A stretch of DNA of 64,000 nucleotides, taken from the NCBI GenBank assembly GCA_017614995.1, contig JAGAAX010000010.1, positions 1 to 64,000 of the forward strand. The letters run 5' to 3'. The notes under the pieces are model-generated. The model saw only the letters and a list, made by a program, of their open reading frames with translations, ran no database searches and had not been told where the DNA came from. Positions 8,230-18,112 of this stretch are shown here, piece after piece. Each line of letters begins with the position of its first letter. The first letter of the stretch is position 1. Made by a program: the position numbers and the translations under genes. The stretch is from Spirochaetaceae bacterium (lineage in GTDB: Bacteria; Spirochaetota; Spirochaetia; Treponematales; Treponemataceae).

Positions 8230-8264
8230 TAGCCAATCCATAAAAAGAAAAACCGTAAACCGTT

Positions 8265-8795
8265 ATGAAATTATCAGAAAAAGATTATTTTGCACAAAAT
8301 TATAAGCTTGTAACCGCCGCCGGAAAGACTTTTGAGAGCGTATCTGTGTTAAAGCTTCCTTCAAAAGACAATCTAAAACCAATAGAAGCCGCAGAAAAAG
8401 GCGTGCTTTCTGTAATTGAATTTGATTCTGCTTTTGCAGGCACTGCCCCCGATGAATTTGACGAGTCTTTTTTGGCGGCTTTCAGAGAAAGTCTGAAAAA
8501 TCTTGAAGGCACAGATTCTGTGTTTTTGCTAAAGCCTTTGCTTGCCGGTGCTGTTACCACAGAAGAAGCTGCCGAAAACTTGAATGCGCTTTTCTACCAT
8601 ATTGCGCGCCGTCTTAAAGACTGTGCCTGTGTTGCCGGTTTTGATTTATCAGCTTTAGACGCAGACATAAAGCGCAAAGCCTCTGTTATTGATGCGCTCA
8701 AAAAGAAGCACCCCGAATATGTGTATTTGCTCAAAAACAAAGAAGAAGTCTCTGCTATTGAAGCCGAATATCCGGGGCGGCTGGTTCTTTACTGA
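8265..8795 (+). CDS. Hypothetical protein, 176 residues
   Basis: A soluble alpha/beta protein without signal peptide or membrane helix. I do not recognise the family. It alternates short hydrophobic strands (SVIEFD, DSVFLLKPLL, VYLLKN) with acidic helices, and the middle holds a cysteine pair (DCAC). There is no clear Shine-Dalgarno sequence, and the nearest -10-like box is too close to the ATG, so the start is less certain. It lies tail to tail with the SH3 lipoprotein gene, 14 bp apart. Confidence 0.65.
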   Translation: MKLSEKDYFAQNYKLVTAAGKTFESVSVLKLPSKDNLKPIEAAEKGVLSVIEFDSAFAGTAPDEFDESFLAAFRESLKNLEGTDSVFLLKPLLAGAVTTEEAAENLNALFYHIARRLKDCACVAGFDLSALDADIKRKASVIDALKKKHPEYVYLLKNKEEVSAIEAEYPGRLVLY

Positions 8796-8809
8796 TTTTG
8801 CTTTGTCTG

Positions 8810-10099
8810 TTACAAGCCGTTCTCGAAACAGACGGCTTCTTCTAAGAATTTTTTGCTGATATAAAGCGGATAGTTTAAATCAGATTCTTTTATATAAATC
8901 TGCTGACCTTTGTATATTCCCTCGTAAAAGCCTGTGTCACCGCTTAATATATAGTCAGTCAATTCAACTATGCTTTTTTCGCCTTCATCAGAGAGCGGCC
9001 CCCAGACGCCGTCTTCTGGTATTTTACGCTGGTTGCCTACAATTGTTAAATCATATTCGCTTGTGTTTTTCAGAGATGAATAGGCGTTTATGTTTGTAAT
9101 ATTGGCAAAATATGGGAAAGAGTAATCATATTTTACTTTGATTGCTGCCGGATTGTCGTTTGAAACTTTTTCAAGTATATATGTTGTGCGGGCTGTTAAA
9201 GCAAAGCTATTTGCATAGAATGTTATGCCAAGATTTTTACCGTCATAATTAACGGCATGACATTTTCCGCCACCAGATCTTTCGTTCAGATAGACAATAA
9301 ACTCTTTTTCCTTAACAGCATTTTCGCTGACTTCTGGTTTATACCACGAATCAACCGAAGTGCCGTAATGTTCGCTTACTATGATTATATCACCTTCGTT
9401 AAAAGAATAAAAATAATAGAGTTTGCTGTTTTTAATAACAATGCCGCATGTTTCTTTATCCAAATAGTAACCTAGACCTCCTGCATTTTGAGATTGTATT
9501 ATGAGCTGTGCCGGCAGATAAATGCCGTCTTCAAGATTCCACTCTGTTTCTATCCCAGAATCGCCGTCAATCATTGAAAGGATTTTTTCTGAATCAATGG
9601 CAAACGGTTCCATGTCTTCAACAGTGTATTTTATTCTGTGAAGTTGTCTAAGGTATCCGCCGAATACATAGCCTTCTAAGCCGCTTTCTATAGATTTTAT
9701 CTTGTACCAGTTAGAAGTAATTCCGTCTAATGTTATTTTTTCGTTTTCAACTGACAGACATTTAACTGTTTCCTGATATTCAAGCAGCCCGAGTTTTTTG
9801 CCTTCAAGAGATGGTGTTGAACGCACTTTTAGTCCTTCAAAACTGGTTACTGCATATAAACCTGTTTGTTCTGATGTAAATTGTAGTTTTTCTTTTGCAA
9901 GTTCTGTAAAACGCTCCAAATTTTCTGTTTTACTTTCTTGTTCTGTTTCAGTTGCGGCGGGCAAAATGTTCGATTCTGGCACTTGTTCCGCTTCTGCTAA
10001 GGTTAAAGTTTCTTCTACAGACTGAGTTTCCTCTTGAGCTTTTTTAGTGCAGCCCAAAAAGCACATACATAAAAGCAATATCAATACTATCTTTTTCAT
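8810..10099 (-). CDS. SH3-domain lipoprotein, 429 residues
   Basis: The protein starts MKKIVLILLLCMCFLGC, a lipoprotein signal with the modified cysteine near residue 17. A low-complexity acidic linker (Glu/Thr-rich, to about residue 60) follows, then an SH3b-like domain (LYAVTSFEGLKVRSTPSLEGKKLG through WYKIKS to GYVFGGYL) at about 80-160. The remaining C-terminal part is of unknown fold. The start at 10099 is supported by GAGGAA 6 nt upstream. Two other lipoproteins in this window (18113, 48652) also have bacterial-SH3-like domains, suggesting a lineage-specific envelope family. SH3b domains often bind peptidoglycan; the actual ligand is unknown. Confidence 0.8.
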   Translation of the reverse strand: MKKIVLILLLCMCFLGCTKKAQEETQSVEETLTLAEAEQVPESNILPAATETEQESKTENLERFTELAKEKLQFTSEQTGLYAVTSFEGLKVRSTPSLEGKKLGLLEYQETVKCLSVENEKITLDGITSNWYKIKSIESGLEGYVFGGYLRQLHRIKYTVEDMEPFAIDSEKILSMIDGDSGIETEWNLEDGIYLPAQLIIQSQNAGGLGYYLDKETCGIVIKNSKLYYFYSFNEGDIIIVSEHYGTSVDSWYKPEVSENAVKEKEFIVYLNERSGGGKCHAVNYDGKNLGITFYANSFALTARTTYILEKVSNDNPAAIKVKYDYSFPYFANITNINAYSSLKNTSEYDLTIVGNQRKIPEDGVWGPLSDEGEKSIVELTDYILSGDTGFYEGIYKGQQIYIKESDLNYPLYISKKFLEEAVCFENGL

Positions 10100-10182
10100 T
10101 TTTGTTCCTCTGCCTTGCAAAAGCCCGGCGCAGAGATTATATCATAAATTTTGTAAACAAACAGTTTCTGTGTAGCTTTTTC

Positions 10183-10219
10183 TGGTAATTGCTAAATTTC
10201 TGTGGTAAAATAGTCTGCA
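10183..10219 (+). promoter_or_regulatory. malQ promoter, near-leaderless geometry
   Basis: An extended -10 box TGG-TAAAAT (10206-10211) lies 8 nt from the ATG; the -35 candidate TGGTAA (10183-10188) is weak. Confidence 0.45.
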
Positions 10220-12193
10220 ATGACTAAGAAACCTAACCATAAATTACCGCATCTTACTGGTACGGCTGTGCCGGTGAGTGCTTTAAAGACTACAGAAAGC
10301 TGCGGATGCGGCGAATTCCTCGACCTTATTCCGTTTGCAGAATTTTGCGCGTCAGCCGGGCTTAAGCTTATTCAGCTTCTGCCTGTAAATGATACTGGAA
10401 CAGAAAGTTCGCCGTACAGTGCGCTTTCTGCCTTTGCATTGAACCCGGTTTATCTGCGGTTGCAGGCTTTGCCTGAAGCGAAAAACTATAAGAGCCAGAT
10501 TTCTAAAATCTGCAAGAAACACGCCGAAAAGAGCCGCTTTAACTACCGCGAAGTGCGCCGCGACAAAATAGATTTGCTCGTAAAAATTTTTGCAGAAGAA
10601 GCGGATAATCTGATTCAAGATTCTGCGCTTAACAAATGGATTAAGGCGCACGACTGGATTATTCCTTACTCTGTGTTTATGCAGAAAAAGCGCGAAAATT
10701 TTGAAGCTTCTTGGAAAACTTGGGCAGACGGCTCAACTGATGTGGCAAAATTTATTCAGTCTGAATGGAAGAAAACCTCAAAGAAGAAGAACCACTATTT
10801 CTGGGCGTGGGTTCAGATGCGCCTTGACGAGCAGTTCTCTATGGCAGCAGACGCTGTACGCAAAGCTGGGCTTATTCTCAAAGGCGACATTCCGATTATG
10901 ATGAACGAAGACTCGGTTGATGTGTGGTCTTGTCCTGAATATTTTAAGATGAATCTGCGCGCCGGTGCACCTGCCGACGGCTTTAATCCGCTCGGACAGA
11001 ACTGGGGCTTTCCTATTTATGACTGGGAAAAACTCAAAGAAGATGATTATTCATGGTGGAAAAAGCGACTTGCAAGTGCGGCAAAATATTACGGTGCATA
11101 CAGAATCGACCACGTTCTGGGCTTTTTCCGTATTTGGGCTGTGCCTGAAGGCGAGAGAACTGCCGCGCTCGGCTACACGCAGCCGCTTGTCTGTTTTACG
11201 GCAAAAGAGCTTGACGAGCTTGGCTTTACGCCGGAACGCATACGCTGGCTTTCTAAGCCGCATGTGCCTACACGCGAAATTGAAGCTGTAAACAATAACG
11301 ACTATCTTGGCACGCACGGGCTGCTTCACAAGGTAATGGACAGAATCGGCGAAGAAGAGATGTGGCTGTTCAAAAAAGAAATTGCCACAGACAGCGACAT
11401 TATGAATGCCGACTTGCCGGACGCCGTAAAAAACAAGCTTTGCGAATGTTGGCGGAACCGCGCAATTATCGAAGTTTCTAAGGGAAAATATACGCCGAAC
11501 TGGACTTACCGCGACTCAACGGCATGGAAGAGCCTTTCTTTTGAGGAACAGAAGCTGCTTGAAGAGCTGTTTGAAGAGAAACACACCAAAATGGAAAAAC
11601 TCTGGGAAAAACAGGCAAAATCTATTTTGGGCGAGCTTACATCAAGCGTGGATATGATTCCATGTGCGGAAGATTTGGGCGTAAATCCGGAATCTGTTCC
11701 GCGGGTTATGAAAGCGCTGAACATTTTGAGCCTGCGTGTTATGCGCTGGTCAAGAGAGTGGGGCGAGGCAGATCAGCCGTATATCAAGCCAGAGGACTAC
11801 CCGGAAGTAAGCGTTGCATGCAATTCTGTGCACGATTCTTCAACAATCAGGGGCTGGTGGCTTAACGAAAATGCGGGCGAGGATTTCTTAAAGAATTTTC
11901 CTGCACCAAAAGGCGCGGACATTAGTCCAAAGACTTTTGACAGGGCAACGGCGGATTTTGTGCTTAGAACTATTGCCGCCTCAAAAAGCGCGTTCTGTAT
12001 TCACCCAATTCAGGATTTGCTTCATCTTTCGCCGTCTTATTACGACGAAAACCCTGAAAACGAGCGCATAAACATTCCGGGCAGCGTGACAGAATTCAAC
12101 TGGACTTACCGGCTGCCAAAAACTATTGCACAGCTTGCCAAAGACAAGACATTGATTAGTGCCATAAAGGAAATAGCCGCCGCTCACCGCTAG
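10220..12193 (+). CDS. malQ: 4-alpha-glucanotransferase (GH77, amylomaltase)
   Basis: A 657-residue GH77 enzyme that transfers alpha-1,4-glucan segments between maltodextrins in the cytoplasm. The family landmarks are visible: SSPYSALSAFALNP in the N-terminal region, DIPIMMNEDSVDVW, the nucleophile-bearing strand YRIDHVLGFFRIW, and IPCAEDLG with the acid/base glutamate. There is no signal peptide. It precedes the large GH13 enzyme by 46 bp on the same strand, making a glucan-processing pair. A -10 box lies 8 nt before the ATG and no Shine-Dalgarno sequence is seen. Confidence 0.95.
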   Translation: MTKKPNHKLPHLTGTAVPVSALKTTESCGCGEFLDLIPFAEFCASAGLKLIQLLPVNDTGTESSPYSALSAFALNPVYLRLQALPEAKNYKSQISKICKKHAEKSRFNYREVRRDKIDLLVKIFAEEADNLIQDSALNKWIKAHDWIIPYSVFMQKKRENFEASWKTWADGSTDVAKFIQSEWKKTSKKKNHYFWAWVQMRLDEQFSMAADAVRKAGLILKGDIPIMMNEDSVDVWSCPEYFKMNLRAGAPADGFNPLGQNWGFPIYDWEKLKEDDYSWWKKRLASAAKYYGAYRIDHVLGFFRIWAVPEGERTAALGYTQPLVCFTAKELDELGFTPERIRWLSKPHVPTREIEAVNNNDYLGTHGLLHKVMDRIGEEEMWLFKKEIATDSDIMNADLPDAVKNKLCECWRNRAIIEVSKGKYTPNWTYRDSTAWKSLSFEEQKLLEELFEEKHTKMEKLWEKQAKSILGELTSSVDMIPCAEDLGVNPESVPRVMKALNILSLRVMRWSREWGEADQPYIKPEDYPEVSVACNSVHDSSTIRGWWLNENAGEDFLKNFPAPKGADISPKTFDRATADFVLRTIAASKSAFCIHPIQDLLHLSPSYYDENPENERINIPGSVTEFNWTYRLPKTIAQLAKDKTLISAIKEIAAAHR

Positions 12194-12239
12194 ACGCATA
12201 ATTTTGTAGAATTTAGAATTTGATTTTTTTGGAGCAGAT

Positions 12240-15200
12240 ATGAACATTAATAAATTTGATACAATTTTTTCTGATAAAGCCGAATTTTCACTTTCTGAAA
12301 ATCCCTGGTTTGAATTTCATGTTTCAAGAGAAATGCGCGACCGCTGCCAGTTTGACGGCACGCTTTTTGCAACAACTGGAAATGTAATTCTTGCCAATCT
12401 GAAAAATGTGCGGCTTTTCGCCAAAAAAATCAACGATACAATTGACCCTGTGCTTCACCCCGAGCAGATGATAAAAGCGGGGCAGCTTAACGCAATGGGT
12501 CTTATCGATGAGATTTTCCATTATGTGTGCTATTTGTACAGAAAACAGGTGAACCCGCAGGCTTTTTCTGCGCTGCTTCAAATTTGCGACGAAGAATTCG
12601 GCAAAGAGAACATCGACCAGCTTCTTCTCGAATTTACAGGCGAATTTCCGCCGAATGACGTGTACAACAATGTGGTTTTTGCTGAAACTTACCTTGAAAG
12701 CATCAACCCGGCTACAGGCATCAACAACAGAATAACAACGCTTGAAGAACTGATTCTTCTGCGGCTTGCAAACGAGAACCCGGCTTTTGAGCCTTTCTTT
12801 ATGCTGTTCAGCGACAAGAATTTGGCGCAGAACCCGCTTTATGCAAAGCTTTGGCAGAAAATCAAAGACTATTTTGCAGAGCAGCCTAAATTCGGCCCTA
12901 AAAACAACGACCTGATAACAATGCTTAAAGAGCCTGTCGTTTTCAGCCCGAAAAGCCTCAAAGGTCAGCTCGATTATATCCGCACTTATTGGGCAGAACT
13001 TCTCGGCGAATGGCTCAAGCGGCTTCTTGCCGGCATCGACATGATTTCAGAGGAAGAAAAGCCGGCTTGGCATGGCTTTGGCGGCGGCGACCTTCCGCCG
13101 ATGGACGCTTATAATTACGATTATCTTACAAACGAATATGAACGCTACAGCCCGGACAGAGAGTGGATGCCGCGCGTTGTGCTTATGGCAAAAACCGTTC
13201 TTGTCTGGCTCAATCAGCTAAGCGACAAGTATCAGCGCGACATAAGCCGCCTTGATCAGATTCCTGACGAAGAGCTTGACCTGCTTGCGCAGCGCGGCTT
13301 TACAGGCTTGTGGCTCATCGGTTTATGGGAACGCTCGCACGCAAGCCAGCGTATTAAGCAGATAAACGGAAACCCTGAAGCCGCGGCAAGTGCGTACAGC
13401 CTTGAAGACTATAACATTGCAGGAAATCTCGGCGGCTGGGACGCGCTTGACAACTTGCGCCGCCGTCTGTGGCAGCGCGGTATCCGTCTTGCTTCAGACA
13501 TGGTGCCGAACCACACAGGCATGGACGCAAAATGGGTAGTCGAGCGCCCGGATTTGTTCATTCAGCGGCGCGACTGCCCGTTTCCGACTTATACGTTTAA
13601 CGGCGAGAATCTTTCGCATGACGGCCGCGTCGGCATTTATCTTGAAGACCACTATTACCAGAAATCAGACTGCGCGGTTGTGTTCAAGCGCGTAGACAAT
13701 TACACAGGCGACGTACGCTACATCTATCATGGAAACGACGGCACAGGTATGCCGTGGAACGACACAGCACAAATTGACTTTTTGAACCCCGAAGCACGCG
13801 AAGCCGTAATTCAGGAAATTCTCCATGTTGCAAGAAATTTCCCGATTATACGCTTTGACGCGGCTATGGTTCTTGCCAAAAAGCACATAAAGCGCCTCTG
13901 GTACCCTGAACCGGGTGCAGGCGGCGACATTGCCACACGTTCAGAGTCTGCATTGAGCCGCGATGAATTTGAAGCCCGCATTCCGAATGAATTCTGGCGC
14001 GAGGTTGTTGACCGCTGTGCAAAAGAAATACCTGACACACTGCTGCTTGCAGAAGCTTTCTGGATGATGGAAGGCTATTTTGTGCGCACGCTCGGTATGC
14101 ACCGCGTTTACAACAGCGCGTTTATGAACATGCTCAAAAAAGAGGAAAACTACAAATACCGCCAGACAGTCAAAAATACGCTCGAATTTGACCCGCAGGT
14201 TTTGCGCCGCTTTGTCAATTTTATGAACAACCCGGACGAAGAAACTGCCGTTGCTCAATTCGGAAAAGGCGACAAATATTTTGGTGTCTGTACACTCATG
14301 GTAACAATGCCTGGTCTTCCGATGTTCGGCCATGGTCAGATTGAAGGCTTCACCGAAAAGTACGGCATGGAATATCAGAAAGCATATTGGAAAGAAACTC
14401 CAGATTATGACTTGATAGACCGCCATAACCGCGAGATTTTCCCTTTGATGAAAAAACGCTATCTTTTTGCCGAAGTAGACAATTTCTATTTTTACGACGT
14501 TTGGGATAACGGCCATGTAAATGAGAATGTCTTTGCATATTCAAATGCTTTTGGCGGTGAAAAAGCGGTTGTTTTCTATAATAACGTCTATCAGCAGGCT
14601 GTCGGCTGGATAAAAGAGTCTTGCCGCTATGCCGTTAAGACCGGCGAAGATGCTGTTGAGCAGAGAACCTGTTCGATCGGCAATGCGCTTAAGCTTTCAA
14701 CAGATGATAACGCCTATTGTATTTTCCGCGAACAGCGGAGCAATTTGTGGTACATACGCACTTGCCGCGAGATTCACGAAAAAGGCTTGTTCTTAAGCCT
14801 TAACGGATTTGAGTCTCAGGTTTTGATGGATTTCAGTCAGGTTTTTGACGACGAAACCGGAAAATACCGCATTTTGTACGAAACACTTGGCGGCAGAGGT
14901 GTTGAAGACATAGAAGTTGCCTTGCAGGAAATTTTCTTGAAAGAGCTTTACCAGACTTTGACGGCGTTTGCTTCAAAAGAGCTGTTTGAAAGCATTAAGT
15001 ATATCTGCTCTCCGTCTGTTGTGCTTCAGCAGTCAAAGATTAAGCCGCCGAAACTTGCGGACGTGCTTAAAAAGTCTAAAGATGCCGGTGTAGCTTATTT
15101 TGCAAAGCTTGCAGAATTTGTGCGCGGAAATTACGGTGCGGCTCAAGTTTTGAACAAGGCAATTATCGACAAATCTGTTGATGCGGAAAAAATCTGGAAG

Positions 15201-15998
15201 AGCTTTGCCGCTGATGTTACGCAGATTGCTGAATTCAAGGGTCTTGCTGAAAAGCCGGGCGCTTCAATTCCAAAGAAAGAAATTTCTTATGTAAGGGATT
15301 TGTACGAAACCCTGCTTTCTAAGCCACATGGAGCAGAACATGCTTTGATTTTTGCAGTGATTAACGCGACACGTCTTGCAGTCGGCAAAAAGGCAAAGGC
15401 TTTGGACGGTGCAAATCTTACACGCAAGTGGGGCTTGTCACGCAAGATGTTTACCCTTCTTAAAGACGCTGTTTCTGTAGATTCAGACGCATACGTTGCG
15501 CAGCGTCAGGTTATTGCGATGGCGGTTCTCTGCGATGTTGCAGTTCTGGCAAAAACAGACAAAGCCGGTGCTTACGAGGTCTTTGACAATCTGTTCAGCG
15601 ACAAAGAAGCATATATTCTTACAGGCTTGAACACTTACAACAATGTACGCTGGTTCAGAAAAGAAGACATGGAAGCTATGCTGCAAGAAACGGCTCTTGC
15701 ACAGGGCATTGTGCATTACAAGAAAGCCGGTTTTGAAAAGCTTGCGGCATTTAACAAGGCTTTGGAAAAGTTCGTCAAAGCAGCTGAATATAATGCGGAT
15801 ACTCTGCTTGAAATGCTTGCGCCTGCAAAGCCTAAGGCAAAAGCCAAGAAAGCAAAAGCTGCCGCATCAAAAACTTCTGCAAAGACTGAAAAAACGGCAA
15901 AAGCTAAAGCTTCAAAAGCCGGAACAAAAGCGGCCGCAAAGAAACCTGCTGCCAAAAAGCCTGTGGCTAAAAAACCGGCAGCCAAGAAAACAAAATAA
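12240..15998 (+). CDS. Large GH13 alpha-amylase-family glycosidase with Lys/Ala-rich C-terminal tail
   Basis: A 1252-residue cytoplasmic-looking protein without a signal peptide. The (beta/alpha)8 domain spans about residues 340-720: DMVPNH (region I, near 420), IRFDAAM (region II with the nucleophile Asp, near 538) and LLLAEAFW (region III with the acid/base Glu, near 602). Region IV reads FMNNPDEE near 662, so the usual His before the transition-state Asp is Pro. About 330 N-terminal residues are unassigned. The last 55 residues are almost only Lys, Ala, Pro, Ser and Thr, with AAKKPxAKKP repeats like histone H1 tails. GGAG precedes the ATG. It is convergent with mnmG, with 6 bp between stops. 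Likely acts on glycogen or maltodextrin with MalQ. Confidence 0.85.
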   Translation: MNINKFDTIFSDKAEFSLSENPWFEFHVSREMRDRCQFDGTLFATTGNVILANLKNVRLFAKKINDTIDPVLHPEQMIKAGQLNAMGLIDEIFHYVCYLYRKQVNPQAFSALLQICDEEFGKENIDQLLLEFTGEFPPNDVYNNVVFAETYLESINPATGINNRITTLEELILLRLANENPAFEPFFMLFSDKNLAQNPLYAKLWQKIKDYFAEQPKFGPKNNDLITMLKEPVVFSPKSLKGQLDYIRTYWAELLGEWLKRLLAGIDMISEEEKPAWHGFGGGDLPPMDAYNYDYLTNEYERYSPDREWMPRVVLMAKTVLVWLNQLSDKYQRDISRLDQIPDEELDLLAQRGFTGLWLIGLWERSHASQRIKQINGNPEAAASAYSLEDYNIAGNLGGWDALDNLRRRLWQRGIRLASDMVPNHTGMDAKWVVERPDLFIQRRDCPFPTYTFNGENLSHDGRVGIYLEDHYYQKSDCAVVFKRVDNYTGDVRYIYHGNDGTGMPWNDTAQIDFLNPEAREAVIQEILHVARNFPIIRFDAAMVLAKKHIKRLWYPEPGAGGDIATRSESALSRDEFEARIPNEFWREVVDRCAKEIPDTLLLAEAFWMMEGYFVRTLGMHRVYNSAFMNMLKKEENYKYRQTVKNTLEFDPQVLRRFVNFMNNPDEETAVAQFGKGDKYFGVCTLMVTMPGLPMFGHGQIEGFTEKYGMEYQKAYWKETPDYDLIDRHNREIFPLMKKRYLFAEVDNFYFYDVWDNGHVNENVFAYSNAFGGEKAVVFYNNVYQQAVGWIKESCRYAVKTGEDAVEQRTCSIGNALKLSTDDNAYCIFREQRSNLWYIRTCREIHEKGLFLSLNGFESQVLMDFSQVFDDETGKYRILYETLGGRGVEDIEVALQEIFLKELYQTLTAFASKELFESIKYICSPSVVLQQSKIKPPKLADVLKKSKDAGVAYFAKLAEFVRGNYGAAQVLNKAIIDKSVDAEKIWKSFAADVTQIAEFKGLAEKPGASIPKKEISYVRDLYETLLSKPHGAEHALIFAVINATRLAVGKKAKALDGANLTRKWGLSRKMFTLLKDAVSVDSDAYVAQRQVIAMAVLCDVAVLAKTDKAGAYEVFDNLFSDKEAYILTGLNTYNNVRWFRKEDMEAMLQETALAQGIVHYKKAGFEKLAAFNKALEKFVKAAEYNADTLLEMLAPAKPKAKAKKAKAAASKTSAKTEKTAKAKASKAGTKAAAKKPAAKKPVAKKPAAKKTK

Positions 15999-16004
15999 AG
16001 CTGT

Positions 16005-17897
16005 CTAGTGCAGATGAACCATAAGCAGCATTATGTCAGACTGGCGTATTCCAGAAATGCGCCCTGCCTGACCTAATGTCTGCGGCCTAATCTTTTCAAG
16101 CTTCTGGCGCGATTCGGCAGAAAGGCTTACAACTTTTGCGTAATCAAAATCCTGCGGAATCTTTGTTTCGTCCATGCGGCGCATTTTTTCGACGCGTCTG
16201 TTCTGCTTGTCGATGTAATGCTCGTATTTGTAGTCAACTAAAGCCGCTTCCCACAAGTCCTGCGGAAAGCCCGGATTTGGAATATCTGCGAAAAGCTGGT
16301 CGTCTTTGTTTATGGTCTTAGGCTGTTCTTCAGCGGTGTCCTGTTCGGTATCATCGTCTGTCTGGCGCGCCGCAAAAACAAGCTTTGTAATTTTCGGGTC
16401 TTTGCGTATCTGTCTTATGATTTCTTCTTTTGCGGCTTTGCGCTCATTTACAGCGTCAAGCTCTGCCTGTGTGCGTAGTCCTGCCTCGAAGCCTTTCTCA
16501 CAAAGACGCTCGTTGCATGTGTCATGGCGCAAGGCAAGCCTGTATTCGGCGCGCGCTGTAAACATTCTGTACGGCTCTTTTGTGCCGAGCGTTACAAGAT
16601 CGTCGATTAAAACGCCGATGTAAGCTTCGTTTCTCTTAAGAACGAGCGGCTCATACTCTGCAACTTCTGTCTCGCCTTTAGTTTTCTGCGCCTTGCAGTA
16701 TTTACTTGCGTTAATTCCTGCAACTAGACCCTGACCGGCGGCTTCTTCGTAGCCTGAAGTGCCGTTAATCTGCCCTGCGCAAAAAAGTCCTGCCATGTGC
16801 TTTGTTTCAAGTGACGGGAAAAGCTGTGTCGGGTCAAGGTAGTCGTATTCAACGGCATAGCCCGGGCGTGTTACAACAGCTTTTTCAAAGCCGGGCAGCG
16901 TGCGCAAAAATGCGTCCTGCACTTCTTCCGGCAGAGAAGACGAAAAGCCGTTGAGATAAACTTCCTGCGTTGCAAGTCCTTCTGGCTCTACAAAAAGCTG
17001 GTGTCTGTCTCTCTGCGGAAAGCGGCGCACTTTGTCTTCAATTGAAGGGCAGTAGCGCGGGCCTATGCCTTCGATTTTGCCGCTGAAAAGCGGCGAGCGA
17101 TGTATATTTTCTCTGATTATTCTGTGTGTTTCCGGGTTTGTGTAGACAAGCCAGCATGGAACAGAAGGGCGGTCTACGCGGTCTGTGCTGAACGAGAAGG
17201 GCTGCGGCGTATCGCCAACCTGAATATCAAGCTTTGAAAAATCTATTGAAGAGCGCAAAATTCTCGGCGGCGTGCCTGTTTTCAATCTTCCGACTGTAAA
17301 GCCGAGTCTGCGCAAATTTTTGCCAAGTCCGAGAGCTGCGGCTTCTCCAAGACGTCCGCATGGCGCATCGTATTCACCGATAAAGATTTTGCCTTCCATA
17401 AAAGTGCCGGTTGTCAAAACTACGGCTGTAGCCGGAATCTGTCTGCCGCGCTCTGTGATTACGCCTTTGCAGATTAATCTGCCGTCTGCGCTTTTGAGCG
17501 GCTCTGTAATCAAATCAACGGCTGTGTCCTGCAACAAATCTAGGTTCGGCTGGTCTTCGACCGTTTTTCTTGCAAGCGAAGAATAAAGCAGCTTGTCTGC
17601 CTGTGCGCGCGGCGCCTGAACAGCAGGTCCCCGGCTCTTGTTCAACATTCTGAACTGAATCATCGATTTATCGATTAATTTTGCCATTTCGCCGCCAAGA
17701 GCGTCTATTTCGCGGACGATGTTTCCTTTAGAAATGCCGCCGATTGACGGGTTGCACGACATGCGCCCGATTGCATCTATTGCCTGTGTTAATAATAATG
17801 TTTTAAGACCTGTTCTTGCAGTTGCCAGCGCGGCCTCAATGCCGCCATGACCGGCGCCCACAACAATTACATCATAAGCTGGAGAAATAAAACTCAT
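16005..17897 (-). CDS. mnmG: tRNA uridine-5-carboxymethylaminomethyl modification enzyme MnmG (GidA)
   Basis: A FAD-dependent subunit of the MnmEG complex, which modifies U34 of certain tRNAs. The dinucleotide-binding motif GAGHGG is near residue 12, and family blocks GRMSCNPSIGG, KSRGPAVQAPRAQ, YCPSIEDKV and GQINGTSGYEEAAGQG are all present, followed by the C-terminal MnmE-binding region. An acidic insertion of about 25 residues (DDDTEQDTAEEQ) interrupts the C-terminal half. ATG 17897 is preferred: it lies 6 nt from a CATAAT box, and family N-termini begin close to this Met. Length (630) is typical. Confidence 0.95.
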   Translation of the reverse strand: MSFISPAYDVIVVGAGHGGIEAALATARTGLKTLLLTQAIDAIGRMSCNPSIGGISKGNIVREIDALGGEMAKLIDKSMIQFRMLNKSRGPAVQAPRAQADKLLYSSLARKTVEDQPNLDLLQDTAVDLITEPLKSADGRLICKGVITERGRQIPATAVVLTTGTFMEGKIFIGEYDAPCGRLGEAAALGLGKNLRRLGFTVGRLKTGTPPRILRSSIDFSKLDIQVGDTPQPFSFSTDRVDRPSVPCWLVYTNPETHRIIRENIHRSPLFSGKIEGIGPRYCPSIEDKVRRFPQRDRHQLFVEPEGLATQEVYLNGFSSSLPEEVQDAFLRTLPGFEKAVVTRPGYAVEYDYLDPTQLFPSLETKHMAGLFCAGQINGTSGYEEAAGQGLVAGINASKYCKAQKTKGETEVAEYEPLVLKRNEAYIGVLIDDLVTLGTKEPYRMFTARAEYRLALRHDTCNERLCEKGFEAGLRTQAELDAVNERKAAKEEIIRQIRKDPKITKLVFAARQTDDDTEQDTAEEQPKTINKDDQLFADIPNPGFPQDLWEAALVDYKYEHYIDKQNRRVEKMRRMDETKIPQDFDYAKVVSLSAESRQKLEKIRPQTLGQAGRISGIRQSDIMLLMVHLH

Positions 17898-17903
17898 GAG
17901 CCT

Positions 17904-17932
17904 ATTATGCGCAAAACGCACATAAAACACAA
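17904..17932 (-). promoter_or_regulatory. mnmG promoter, leaderless geometry
   Basis: Minus strand TTGTGT (plus 17927-17932), 17 bp, CATAAT (plus 17904-17909), then 6 nt to the ATG at 17897. Confidence 0.6.
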
Positions 17933-17991
17933 GAGAAGCCACTTTTTGCCGAACAAGCTATATCCGTAGATTAAGCTATTGTGAAAAGAGT

Positions 17992-18095
17992 AAATCGTCA
18001 TGATTACGTTTGCTTACTTTGGCATTTTCTAAAAACGTCATCGTGACGTTTGTCGCTTTTGGTTTTCCAAAACGTCATCATGACGATTGTGCTTT
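17992..18095. repeat. Three degenerate 38-40-bp repeats with a palindromic CGTCA/TGACG core
   Basis: The cores are 17993-18010, 18034-18050 (AACGTCA-TCG-TGACGTT, perfect) and 18071-18088, spaced about 40 bp apart. Each is followed by a similar T-rich segment. They lie between mnmG's promoter and the end of the lipoprotein gene. They could be binding sites for one dimeric protein or decayed copies of an intergenic repeat. Confidence 0.65.
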
Positions 18096-18112
18096 TGCAG
18101 CTTATGCTGTCT

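Noticed and set aside
13941-14516. A 191-codon frame opposite the GH13 gene
   Set aside because: Shadow of a long, clearly coding frame with conserved catalytic motifs; no promoter or ribosome site.
17992-18095. Possible CRISPR array
   Set aside because: Only three degenerate units without spacers of uniform length, and no cas genes.
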